DNA of 64,000 bases, taken from assembly GCF_009688945.1 (NCBI RefSeq), contig NZ_AP021874.1, positions 4,898,001 to 4,962,000 of the forward strand. The letters run 5' to 3'. The notes below the pieces were generated by a model. It had not been told where the DNA came from, searched no databases, and saw nothing but the letters and a program-made list of their open reading frames with translations. The DNA is from Desulfosarcina alkanivorans (GTDB taxonomy: Bacteria; Desulfobacterota; Desulfobacteria; Desulfobacterales; Desulfosarcinaceae). This document shows positions 6,858 to 14,483 of this stretch, one piece after another. Position 1 is the first letter of the stretch. Every line of letters begins with the position of its first letter. A program made the translations under genes and the position numbers.

Positions 6858-9500
6858 TCAGCCATGGATCGGATCTTCACCCGGGAGAATCTCCTGGATG
6901 GCTGCCTTGACGGCCGCGACCTGATAGGGTGCGTCCACCTTCTGGCCGTCAAAATCCCTTACGTAAAATACATCCACCACCTGGTCCACCTTGGTGGCAA
7001 TTTTGGCGACCCAGATATCCAGGCCGCATTTGAAAAGCGCATCCGTCACCCGGAACAACAGTCCGGGATAGTCAAACGTCACCACTTCGACGATGGTAAA
7101 AAAGCTCGATGTTTCATTGTCCACCACGATCTCTGTGGGCCTTTCAGCCGTATAGGGCCGGATCGGCGCGGCGTCGTTTTCTTTGTGGATCATCTCTTTG
7201 GCGATATCCAGCCGGTCCGCCAGGGCATCCTCAAGGTTCCGGCGGGCCCGCTCCCAACGCTCCTCTTCGAAGATCGGATCCGGCGGCGGGGTGACTTCGA
7301 AAACGTCCAGGGCAATGTTGTTGCGCCAGGTAAAGACCTGTACATCGAGGATGTCGATGCTGTTGAGGGTGAACACGCCGGCAATCCTGGAAATCAGCCC
7401 GGGCCGGTCCCTGCCGCAGATGGTCACCGTGCGGGTGTCCGCACCCGGAGATTTTTCGATGTGCCACACGAATGGCCGTTCACCGAGGTCTGCGTAAAGA
7501 TCGAGGTGCCTGGGAATGTTGGCCGCCGGCGTGTAGAGCATGTAGCGGGGCGACATGAATTTGAGCAGCATGTCCAGTTGGCCGGGCTCCATCTGCCCGG
7601 TCATGGCGGCGACCACGGCCTCCCGTTTCTGTTGCACGGTTCTCACGGCGCGGCCGGTGGCCAGTTCACCGTGTTCGAGAACGTTGAGCACCTTGAAAAA
7701 CAGGTTGATGAGCAGTGAGCATGTCCAGTCGTTCCAGGCCTTGGGGCCGGTGGCCATGGAGTCGGCCACGGTAAGCAGGTAGAGCATTTTCAATAACTCC
7801 GCCTTCTTGATCGTCCGGGCCAGGGTGATCGCCGTTTCTTCATCGTTGATGTCCCGCCGGGTGGCCGTCTGGACCAGCAGCAGGTGATGTTCGACGAGGA
7901 AGGCGACGGTTTTGGCGTCAGCGGGGCTGGCGCCTTTCTCCAGGAGGATTCGTTCCGCAAGGATGGCGCCCCGTTCGGAGTGGCCGCTGGTGGGGTCTCC
8001 CTTGCCGATGTCGTGGAGCAGGGCCGCCCACAGCAGGACCTTCTTTCTTTTCAATTCCTTGTACAGGCGGTGGGCGAGGGGATCTTTTTCCTTGCCGGCA
8101 TCGCTGTCGAAACCACGCAGAATTTTGATGGTGAAGAGCAAATGCCTGGCCACCGGGTAGAGATGATACTGGTCGAACTGGATCCGGTTCACGACCGATT
8201 TGAATTCGGGGATAAACCGGGCCAGAAAACCCGTGTAGAGCATCTGGTTGAAGACCTCGAATGTCCGCGGTGAACGGACCAGGATTCGCTCAAACAGCTG
8301 CACCACCATCGGATCGGGCCGGAATTCATCGTCCACCAGATGGACAAAATCCTGCACCAGGCGTTTGGCTTCGCTGTTGAGCGGAGCCCTTTGTGCGGCA
8401 CTTTCCGCAAATATTTCCATCAGCAGGTGCGGATGGTTGAGGATTTTTTCCGGCGAGGTGAAATTGAGCATTCCCCGGTTGAACTTCAGCCCTTTGACCT
8501 GGGTGGTCTTGAGCCCTTTGTTCTTCCTTTTGAGCCGTTTTCTCTGCTCCATCTCGTACAGGAACATTTCATGCTGCTGCTTTACATACTCCATATGGCC
8601 GTGCAGCTGGCCCAGCAGGTGTTCCACGGGCAGGTGGCCGTTGACTGCCGGGATCCCCATGACGTCGGCCAGTTTGCGCTGCTGCTCCAGATGGATCTGG
8701 TCCCCTTTGCGATTCATCATCAGGTGAAACCGGTTTCTCACGTTCCAGATGAAGGACAGCGCCTCGGACAGGCGGGCGTAGTCATCATGGGAGAAATAGC
8801 CATAGTACTCCAGGTCCCGGCGTTGTTTGATGCCGGACTTGATCTTGGCGATCCACAGCATGGTGTGATAGTCCCGCAAACCGCCCTGCCCCTCCTTGAA
8901 GTTGGGTTCCAGCAGGTAGGAGGAGTCGCCGAAGCGCCGATGCCGTTCCCGGTTGGTTTCCACCAGCCAGGCGATGATCGCGTCGGGCTTGAGGTTGATG
9001 AACTTGGCACGGATCTGGTCCATCAACTTCATGAACAATGGCGACATGCCACAGATGAAACGGGCGTCCAGGATGGAGGTCAGCACCTCGAAATCCTGGC
9101 GGGCCATGGCGACGCATTCTTTGATGGACCGCGTGGCATGGCCCACATCCAGCCCCATGTCCCACAACGGGTAGACGATCTCGCGCACGAGGTCTTCGGC
9201 CACCCGGGGGACTTTTTTTTCGAACAGGAAAAGCAGGTCCACATCCGAGTATACGCACTGCTCCGCCCGCCCGTAGCCGCCCAGCGCCACCACCGCATAA
9301 GGGTTCTTGGCGATGTCCATTTTGGGGCCCACCACGCTTTTTTCGTAGCTTTGATGAAAATAATCGTCGATGAGCCGGGCGTTGTCATCGAGAAATCCGG
9401 GCGCCTTGCCCGCCAGGAGGTCCTCGATAAGCTGTGCCCGTCCCTTTTTCAGGGCCATGGAGGCATCGGCGTAAAGGTTGTGTGGGGCAGGGGCGGTCAC
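6858..9500 (-). CDS. glnD: [protein-PII] uridylyltransferase / uridylyl-removing enzyme
   Basis: 880 residues, usual length for GlnD. Adds UMP to P-II when glutamine is low and removes it when glutamine is high. The nucleotidyltransferase motif is GGYGRAE (74-80) with SDVDLLFLF from 85. The HD hydrolase motif LLHDIGKGD lies near 493. Two ACT domains lie at about 685-760 (VTICGRDRPGLISRIAGVF) and 795-870 (VEVVTFDYPGLLFRV). The GTG start at 9500 has AAAGGA seven bases upstream; the overlapping ATG is followed at once by TGA in its own frame. First gene after a sigma-54 promoter, and it shares the operon with its substrate glnB. Confidence 0.97.
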   Translation of the reverse strand: MTAPAPHNLYADASMALKKGRAQLIEDLLAGKAPGFLDDNARLIDDYFHQSYEKSVVGPKMDIAKNPYAVVALGGYGRAEQCVYSDVDLLFLFEKKVPRVAEDLVREIVYPLWDMGLDVGHATRSIKECVAMARQDFEVLTSILDARFICGMSPLFMKLMDQIRAKFINLKPDAIIAWLVETNRERHRRFGDSSYLLEPNFKEGQGGLRDYHTMLWIAKIKSGIKQRRDLEYYGYFSHDDYARLSEALSFIWNVRNRFHLMMNRKGDQIHLEQQRKLADVMGIPAVNGHLPVEHLLGQLHGHMEYVKQQHEMFLYEMEQRKRLKRKNKGLKTTQVKGLKFNRGMLNFTSPEKILNHPHLLMEIFAESAAQRAPLNSEAKRLVQDFVHLVDDEFRPDPMVVQLFERILVRSPRTFEVFNQMLYTGFLARFIPEFKSVVNRIQFDQYHLYPVARHLLFTIKILRGFDSDAGKEKDPLAHRLYKELKRKKVLLWAALLHDIGKGDPTSGHSERGAILAERILLEKGASPADAKTVAFLVEHHLLLVQTATRRDINDEETAITLARTIKKAELLKMLYLLTVADSMATGPKAWNDWTCSLLINLFFKVLNVLEHGELATGRAVRTVQQKREAVVAAMTGQMEPGQLDMLLKFMSPRYMLYTPAANIPRHLDLYADLGERPFVWHIEKSPGADTRTVTICGRDRPGLISRIAGVFTLNSIDILDVQVFTWRNNIALDVFEVTPPPDPIFEEERWERARRNLEDALADRLDIAKEMIHKENDAAPIRPYTAERPTEIVVDNETSSFFTIVEVVTFDYPGLLFRVTDALFKCGLDIWVAKIATKVDQVVDVFYVRDFDGQKVDAPYQVAAVKAAIQEILPGEDPIHG

Positions 9501-9538
9501 ATCGGTATCCTTTGGTTACTTGATGGCCATTAAGCAAA

Positions 9539-9553
9539 GCAACCCGTGTGCCA
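9539..9553 (-). promoter_or_regulatory. sigma-54 (-24/-12) promoter of glnD-amtB-glnB-glnA
   Basis: Read on the minus strand: TGGCAC-ACGGG-TTGC followed by TT. This matches the consensus TGGCAC-N5-TTGC exactly, about 40 bases before the glnD start codon. Sigma-54 promoters of this kind need an enhancer-binding activator. Confidence 0.85.
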
Positions 9554-9631
9554 TCTGGCAATTAATGTTAAATGCATCGTAAAAGCAATTTGTTATAAAT
9601 TTTTAACTGTTTTTTTATTTTCTGTCAGGAT

Positions 9632-9676
9632 TGCAAAAATGTAATTAAAAATTCCAAAAAATTACAAAAATGAAAT
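9632..9676. promoter_or_regulatory. two AT-rich motifs 31 bases apart, upstream of the glnD sigma-54 promoter
   Basis: TGCAAAAATGTAAT at 9632 and TACAAAAATGAAAT at 9663 lie three helical turns apart, about 80-125 bases upstream of the -24 element. The same word occurs upstream of the other nitrogen sigma-54 promoter (11852). They may be activator sites; the surrounding AT-richness makes chance matches possible. Confidence 0.4.
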
Positions 9677-9719
9677 TGTTGATTTGAAAACCGAAATGCT
9701 GCATGCCCGGCCGGTGAAA

Positions 9720-9769
9720 AATGAAAATGCACCCTGAAGCGGCAGGACCGGCCACTTCAGGGTGCATTT
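9720..9769 (-). terminator. terminator of glnB2-amtB2
   Basis: Perfect 15-bp stem AAATGCACCCTGAAG (9725-9739) with CTTCAGGGTGCATTT (9755-9769), loop of 15. On the minus strand it is followed by TCATTTTTCACC. It lies between amtB2 and the glnD promoter and separates the two nitrogen operons. Confidence 0.75.
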
Positions 9770-9825
9770 ACAGGGAGGAACAGATGGCGCTGATGGGTTT
9801 TTAAATCCGGATGGTCAATCGTCAG

Positions 9826-11235
9826 CTACGATTGGGTTACCGGCTTGGCAGAGGGTGCATAACTGGTCAGGCCTGACGACGGTGTTCCTGAAATCGTGGA
9901 GATCCCGCCGTGGGTGGAGACGCCGAAGTCCGGATAGGCGATGCCGCCGTGCTCGGCATAGTCCAGTCCCTCCAGCTCCTCTTCCGGTGTCACCCGCAGG
10001 CCGATGGTCTTGTCGATGAGTTTGAACATCACGAATGCCATGGGGAATGTCCAGACGAAGCAGGCGGCGATGCCCAGCAACTGGACACCGATGATGCCGG
10101 CGGAGGTGCCGCCGATGTTGAAGATGCCGGCGGCCAGGGTGCCCCAGGCACCGCAGACACCATGTACGGAAACGGCACCGACCGGGTCGTCGATTTTGAT
10201 CTTGTCAAAAAACATGACCGAGAAAACCACGATGATACCGGCAATGGCGCCAATAACGATGGAGCTGGTTGGCGACACATTGGCACAGCCCGCAGTGATG
10301 CCCACCAGGCCTGCCAGGGCGCCGTTGAGGCTCATGCCCACTTCAGGTTTGCCGAATTTCATCCAGGAGACGATCATGGCCAGACAGGCGCCCGCTGCGG
10401 CGGACAGGTTGGTGTTGACGAATATCATGGCAATGCTGGTATCCGCCGTGGTGGTGGAGCCGGGGTTGAACCCGAACCACCCCAGCCAGAGGATGAACAC
10501 GCCGAGTGCCGCCAGGGGAATGTTGTGGCCCATGATGGGTTTGATCTTGCCGTCTTTGGTGTATTTGCCCAGACGGGGGCCAAGCACGATGGCGCCGGCC
10601 AGGGCTGCCCAGCCACCCACCGAATGGACCACGGTGGAGCCGGCAAAGTCGATGAATCCGAATCCTTCCAGCCAGCCGCTGCCGTTGAACAGGCTTCCCC
10701 AGGCCCAGGAGCCGAAAATCGGATAGATCAGGCCGGAAACAAAGATGCTGTAAACGATGTACCCGGTAAACTTGGTTCTTTCCGCCATGGCACCGGAAAC
10801 GATGGTGGCGGCGGTGGCGGCGAAGACCACCTGGAACATCCAGAAGGCCAGCACCCAGGGGTCGCCGTCCGGGGCGAAGTCGCTGAGAAAAAAGCCTGTG
10901 GTGCCGAACCAGCCGGTGGCGGAGGCTCCGAACATGAGGCCAAAGCCGATGGCCCAGAAGGCAATGGATCCGATGGAAAAATCCATGAGATTTTTCATCA
11001 TGATGTTGATGGCGTTTTTGGCCCGGGTAAAACCGGCCTCGACCATGGCAAAGCCGGCCTGCATGAAAAACACCAGGCAGGCCGCCACCAGCGTCCACAG
11101 GTAGTTGGCATGGGTCTGAACCAGGTCGATCGCTTCCTTATTGGTCAACACCGTGGGGTCGGGGTCGGACGCCATGGCAGCCGGAACACTCATCAGGGCA
11201 ACGAGCATCAGCAGGATAAAGGCTTTCAATTTCAT
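9826..11235 (-). CDS. amtB: ammonium transporter (Amt family), copy 2
   Basis: 469 residues. Signal peptide about 1-22 (ends AMAS). Then MQAGFAMVEAGFTRAKNA, DFAGSTVVHSVGGWAALAGA, GWFGFNPGST and VSVHGVCGAWGTLAAGIF, all Amt signatures. This copy has MVEAG rather than FYGG in the first conserved stretch, so it belongs to a different Amt subgroup from copy 1. After the last helix it carries the usual P-II-contact stretch and then about 35 residues rich in Gly, Ser and Thr that look disordered. Translated from CAAGGAGAG. It lies 50 bases after glnB2 in the same operon. Confidence 0.93.
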   Translation of the reverse strand: MKLKAFILLMLVALMSVPAAMASDPDPTVLTNKEAIDLVQTHANYLWTLVAACLVFFMQAGFAMVEAGFTRAKNAINIMMKNLMDFSIGSIAFWAIGFGLMFGASATGWFGTTGFFLSDFAPDGDPWVLAFWMFQVVFAATAATIVSGAMAERTKFTGYIVYSIFVSGLIYPIFGSWAWGSLFNGSGWLEGFGFIDFAGSTVVHSVGGWAALAGAIVLGPRLGKYTKDGKIKPIMGHNIPLAALGVFILWLGWFGFNPGSTTTADTSIAMIFVNTNLSAAAGACLAMIVSWMKFGKPEVGMSLNGALAGLVGITAGCANVSPTSSIVIGAIAGIIVVFSVMFFDKIKIDDPVGAVSVHGVCGAWGTLAAGIFNIGGTSAGIIGVQLLGIAACFVWTFPMAFVMFKLIDKTIGLRVTPEEELEGLDYAEHGGIAYPDFGVSTHGGISTISGTPSSGLTSYAPSAKPVTQS

Positions 11236-11285
11236 TTTTCTCTCCTTGTAAATATAAAATGGTGTAAATGATCACTGCTGGCGGT

Positions 11286-11624
11286 TTAAATGGCATCCTT
11301 GCCCGATTCGCCGGTACGGATGCGATACGCGCCTTCGATGGGCATCACGAAGATCTTGCCGTCCCCTACACTGCCGGTATTGGCGGTTTCGGTGATGGTG
11401 GACACCACCTTGTCGGCCATGTCGGAATCGACGATCAGGTCGATTTTGATCTTGGGGATGAAGTCGGTCTGGTATTCGGCGCCGCGATAGATCTCCTTGT
11501 GGCCTCGCTGGCGCCCGAACCCTTTGACTTCACTGATGGTCATGCCCGACACGCCGATGCGGTTCAGTGCGTCTTTGACATCGTCCAGTTTGAACGGCTT
11601 GATAATCGTTTCAATTTTTTTCAT
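11286..11624 (-). CDS. glnB: nitrogen regulatory protein P-II, copy 2 (GlnK-like by context)
   Basis: 112 residues. MKKIETIIKPFKLDDVKDAL opens the protein; GAEYQTDFIPK carries the T-loop tyrosine; GDGKIFVMPIEGAYRIRTGE is the C-terminal half. The ATG at 11624 has AGGAG nine bases upstream; another in-frame ATG three codons earlier abuts that site and is less likely. It is the first gene after a consensus sigma-54 promoter and is followed by amtB2, the classic glnK-amtB arrangement, so it probably gates that transporter. Confidence 0.93.
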   Translation of the reverse strand: MKKIETIIKPFKLDDVKDALNRIGVSGMTISEVKGFGRQRGHKEIYRGAEYQTDFIPKIKIDLIVDSDMADKVVSTITETANTGSVGDGKIFVMPIEGAYRIRTGESGKDAI

Positions 11625-11695
11625 TGCTGACATCTCCTGGTAGCTAATAAGGTTGAGCGTCCCCGGGTATTGGCTGCTGTTCGAATGCTTGTTGA

Positions 11696-11710
11696 GCAAC
11701 CCCTGTGCCA
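11696..11710 (-). promoter_or_regulatory. sigma-54 (-24/-12) promoter of glnB2-amtB2
   Basis: Read on the minus strand: TGGCAC-AGGGG-TTGC followed by T. It matches the sigma-54 consensus fully, about 72 bases before the glnB2 start. Sequence and spacing are almost the same as in the glnD promoter at 9539-9553. Confidence 0.87.
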
Positions 11711-11711
11711 T

Positions 11712-12301
11712 TTTATTCTAAAAACTGTATAACCATTTGTATTTATATGAATAAAAAATTTTTACCAACAAAAGGGTTCTTTCATTATGTTTCATTTATG
11801 TAAGATTAAAATTTATAATAATACAAAATAAGCATAAATAAGCATAAAAAATACAAAAATGTAATCAAAGGGGGGGTGCGTCATCTTGGCGGATCTGGCA
11901 AGAGGTTTCGCCTGTCGGATGACCAGGGCTTGATCAGCCTGCCCCGCTGTTTCCGGTTTCACAAAACCCATCGGATTTATACTTGATTCGGACGGGGCTG
12001 GGGGATTTGCGGATGAAGGGGCGAGATCCGCCGGCGCCGGGCCGGGACGTCACGGGGGCTGCAGCGGGGATCCATGCTTTTTACTGTTGCTTACAAAAAT
12101 GTATGCTTTGACCCACCCCCTGCTTCACGGGGTGGGGCCACCCCCAGGGGGATCGGGCGCCGTCTTCCGACATCGAAATTATCGCTTGAATTTTATACAG
12201 GATTTCCATAAGTTACTCTTTCACTGACTGTCAGCCTGCAGCGCGCCGGTGTCTGGTGCGCGAAAACCCACCGCCGGAATTAAGCATAGGAGGCAAAACA
12301 G
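11712..12301. other. 590-base gene-free region, AT-rich then GC-rich
   Basis: No credible ORF on either strand. The first 160 bases are very AT-rich. They hold TACAAAATAAG (11822) and TACAAAAATGTAAT (11852), 30 bases apart, and a direct repeat AAGCATAAATAAGCATAAA (11831-11849). A third TACAAAAATGTA lies at 12093. Around 12113-12137 a CCACCCC/GGGGTGG hairpin occurs without a U-run. The first part is the upstream region of the glnB2 sigma-54 promoter; the last part must hold the promoter of the aminotransferase, but no clear -35/-10 is visible. Confidence 0.6.
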
Positions 12302-13483
12302 ATGACCGTTGCACGCAAGATCAACGACATCATGGCCAAATCCTCGTGGATTCGAAAAATGTTTGAAGAGGGGGCCAGGCTCAAGGCCGCCCATGGGGCC
12401 GACAAGGTCTTCGATTTCAGCCTGGGCAACCCCAACCTGCCGCCGCCGGAAAAATTCAACGAGATCCTCCGGGACACGGTGGACTCGTGCGGGCTCGGTG
12501 ATCACTGCTACATGCCCCAGGCCGGCTACCCCCAGGTGTGTGTGTCCATTGCCGACTACCTCACGGAAGAGCAGGGCGTTGCCATTTCCTGCGATGAAAT
12601 CATCATGACCTGCGGGGCCGCCGGCGCCCTCAATGTGATCTTCAAGGCCCTGCTGGATCCGGGTGACGAGGTGCTGACGCCCACGCCCTGCTTTGTGGAG
12701 TACCGGTTTTATGCGGACAACCATGGCGGGGTTCTCAACATGGTGGGGACCCGGCCGGACTTCACCCTCGATCTCGATGCGCTGGGCGACGCCATCAGCG
12801 AGAAAACCAAAGTGGTGCTGATCAATTCTCCCAACAACCCCACCGGCCAGATATACAGCCGGGAAAGCCTGGATGAACTGGGGCGGCTGCTGACCCAAAA
12901 AAGCCGTGACTACGGCCATATCATTTACCTGGTTTCCGACGAACCCTACCGCAAAATCGTGTTTGACGGCGCCCAGGTGCCGTCTATTTTCCAGAGCTAC
13001 CCGGAAAGCATCATCGCCACCTCCTACTCCAAGGATATTTCCATTCCCGGCGAACGCATCGGTTTTGCCGCGGTGAACCCCGCCGCCGCCCATAAGCCGG
13101 AGTTGATGGCCGGCATGGCCCTGACCAACCGGATTCTGGGGTTTGTCAATGCGCCCGCGCTGATGCAGCGGGTGGTCGCCTGCATGCAGGGAATGAGCGT
13201 GGATATCGGTGAGTACAAACGCAAAAGAGACCTGTTGTGTGACGGGCTGGCCGATGCCGGATACGAATTCACCACCCCGCCCGGAGCGTTCTACCTGTTT
13301 CCGCGCACGCCGATTGCCGATGACGTGGCTTTTGTCAAGGCGTTGCAGGAGGAATTGATCCTGGTGGTGCCGGGCAGCGGTTTTGCCGGCCCGGGGCATT
13401 TCCGGATCGCCTTTTGTGTCGACGACCGGACCATTGTCGATGCGTTGCCGGGGTTTAAGAGAGTCATGCAAAAATACAAATAG
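12302..13483 (+). CDS. PLP-dependent aminotransferase, class I/II
   Basis: 393 residues, cytosolic fold-type I transaminase. DFSLGNPNLPPP near residue 38, the substrate/PLP region CGAAGALNVIFKALLDPGDEV near 101, INSPNNPTG near 177, VSDEPYRKIVFDG near 215, and the PLP lysine in SYSKDISIPGERIG near 244. The ATG has AGGAGG eight bases upstream. The exact amino donor cannot be read from sequence; aspartate/tyrosine/aromatic-type enzymes are closest. Monocistronic by context: a gene-free region precedes it and a repeat element follows. Confidence 0.85.
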   Translation: MTVARKINDIMAKSSWIRKMFEEGARLKAAHGADKVFDFSLGNPNLPPPEKFNEILRDTVDSCGLGDHCYMPQAGYPQVCVSIADYLTEEQGVAISCDEIIMTCGAAGALNVIFKALLDPGDEVLTPTPCFVEYRFYADNHGGVLNMVGTRPDFTLDLDALGDAISEKTKVVLINSPNNPTGQIYSRESLDELGRLLTQKSRDYGHIIYLVSDEPYRKIVFDGAQVPSIFQSYPESIIATSYSKDISIPGERIGFAAVNPAAAHKPELMAGMALTNRILGFVNAPALMQRVVACMQGMSVDIGEYKRKRDLLCDGLADAGYEFTTPPGAFYLFPRTPIADDVAFVKALQEELILVVPGSGFAGPGHFRIAFCVDDRTIVDALPGFKRVMQKYK

Positions 13484-13484
13484 A

Positions 13485-13620
13485 CATCCAGAAACGGCAT
13501 TTTGCGGCCCAGACCGGCGTTCTCACATTTTTGCAATCCTCAACGTAGCGCAGCTACGCCTGCGGCTGCAAAAACGCTGCGGCCTTGGCCTGAACCACAA
13601 GCTACCATTTCTGGACGGAA
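13485..13620. repeat. MITE-like imperfect palindrome, about 135 bp
   Basis: TCCAGAAACGGCATTTTGCGG at its left end is mirrored by the complement of the right end, which reads TCCAGAAATGGTAGCTTGTGG. The arms meet at GTAGC-GCA-GCTAC (13545-13557). The whole element can fold into one long interrupted hairpin. There is no ORF, and it sits in an intergenic space eleven bases after the aminotransferase stop. A short related inverted repeat sharing TCCGTCCAGAAA lies at 50651-50698. Looks like a dispersed non-autonomous repeat. Confidence 0.65.
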
Positions 13621-13814
13621 ACTAAGATTTTACTTTTGGATTTCGAATGCGGAACATTAAACAGTGGGAGCGACTTACAGCAGCAATATAAGATCGTCCA
13701 AAGCACATTCATCACAGCTGGAATTCGTTCCTCTGTGAATTTTGAATGTTGAGGGAAAAGCAAAGGGCATTTTTAGGTTTTCATTAAACCTTTATTCAAT
13801 AGGAGGCGTGATTC

Positions 13815-14219
13815 ATGAAAATTTTGAAGATCGATCATCTGGGCATCGCCGTGAACAGCATCGACGCCGGCAAGGATTTCTGGTCCGGCGTGCTGGGGCT
13901 GGATTTCGAAGGTGCGGAAACCGTTGCCGAGCAAAAGGTCACCACGGCTTTTTTCCCGGTGGGTGAAAGTGAAGTCGAACTGCTGGAATCCACCGCACCG
14001 GACGGACCGGTGGCCAAGTATATCGAAAAGCGGGGCCAGGGTATCCAGCATGTCGCCTTTCGGGTCGAAAATATCGATGAGGCCCTGGCCGAACTGAAAG
14101 AAAAGGGCGTCAAGCTTATTGACCAGCAGCCCAGAATCGGTGCCGGCGGCGCCAAAATCGCTTTTTTGCATCCCAAGGCCACCAATGGTGTCTTGGTGGA
14201 ATTATGCCAGCGGGATTGA
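13815..14219 (+). CDS. mce: methylmalonyl-CoA epimerase
   Basis: 134 residues, the usual length. Interconverts (S)- and (R)-methylmalonyl-CoA in the propionate/succinate pathway. Glyoxalase/vicinal-oxygen-chelate fold with two beta-alpha-beta-beta-beta repeats. IDHLGIAV holds the first metal histidine, QHVAFRVENIDEAL the second, and FLHPKATNGVLVELCQ the C-terminal glutamate. The ATG at 13815 follows AGGAGG. Separated by about 330 bases from the preceding gene and ended by its own terminator, so it is transcribed alone. Partner genes (mutase, carboxylase) are not in the window. Confidence 0.93.
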   Translation: MKILKIDHLGIAVNSIDAGKDFWSGVLGLDFEGAETVAEQKVTTAFFPVGESEVELLESTAPDGPVAKYIEKRGQGIQHVAFRVENIDEALAELKEKGVKLIDQQPRIGAGGAKIAFLHPKATNGVLVELCQRD

Positions 14220-14249
14220 TATCGGCGCGTTAATTTCCAGTGGTGCCTG

Positions 14250-14303
14250 CGGCACCCCATCATCCATGGAAGAGCCATGGGCAAGGGGTGCCGTTTGGTT
14301 TTA
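14250..14303 (+). terminator. terminator after methylmalonyl-CoA epimerase gene
   Basis: CGGCACCCC (14250-14258) pairs with GGGGTGCCG (14285-14293). The loop contains two CCATGG words that can extend the fold. TTTGGTTTTAA follows. Confidence 0.65.
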
Positions 14304-14363
14304 AACGCCTCCCTGTTGCCTGCTTGCCCGCCAATTTATTGGTTTGTACACAGCCCCTCCGTT

Positions 14364-14380
14364 TCGGCATTTATCTTGCT
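14364..14380 (+). promoter_or_regulatory. possible sigma-54 promoter of the CoA-transferase gene
   Basis: CGGCAT-TTATC-TTGCT keeps the essential GG-N10-GC spacing, with two departures from consensus in the -24 box. It lies about 105 bases before the start codon, next door to a gene for a sigma-54 activator. Confidence 0.4.
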
Positions 14381-14483
14381 TAAGTTTTTTCGTTGATTGA
14401 CTGCAGGCGGCGGTCATACCATTATTATCAGACCACCTCTCAAGCCCGAAACGCTTGCCCACGACTCTTCAAGGAGGACCTTC

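Noticed and set aside
6782..6952. 57-residue N-terminal extension of AmtB copy 1
   Set aside because: Overlaps the end of glnD and lacks a ribosome site; the start at 6781 gives a proper signal peptide.
8340..9533. 397-residue plus-strand ORF across glnD
   Set aside because: Antisense to the well-supported glnD; no start signal or family resemblance.
12113..12137. CCACCCC/GGGGTGG hairpin as a terminator
   Set aside because: No U-run on either strand and no gene ends nearby.
12221..13471. 416-residue minus-strand ORF opposite the aminotransferase
   Set aside because: Opposite strand of a clear PLP enzyme; no motifs.
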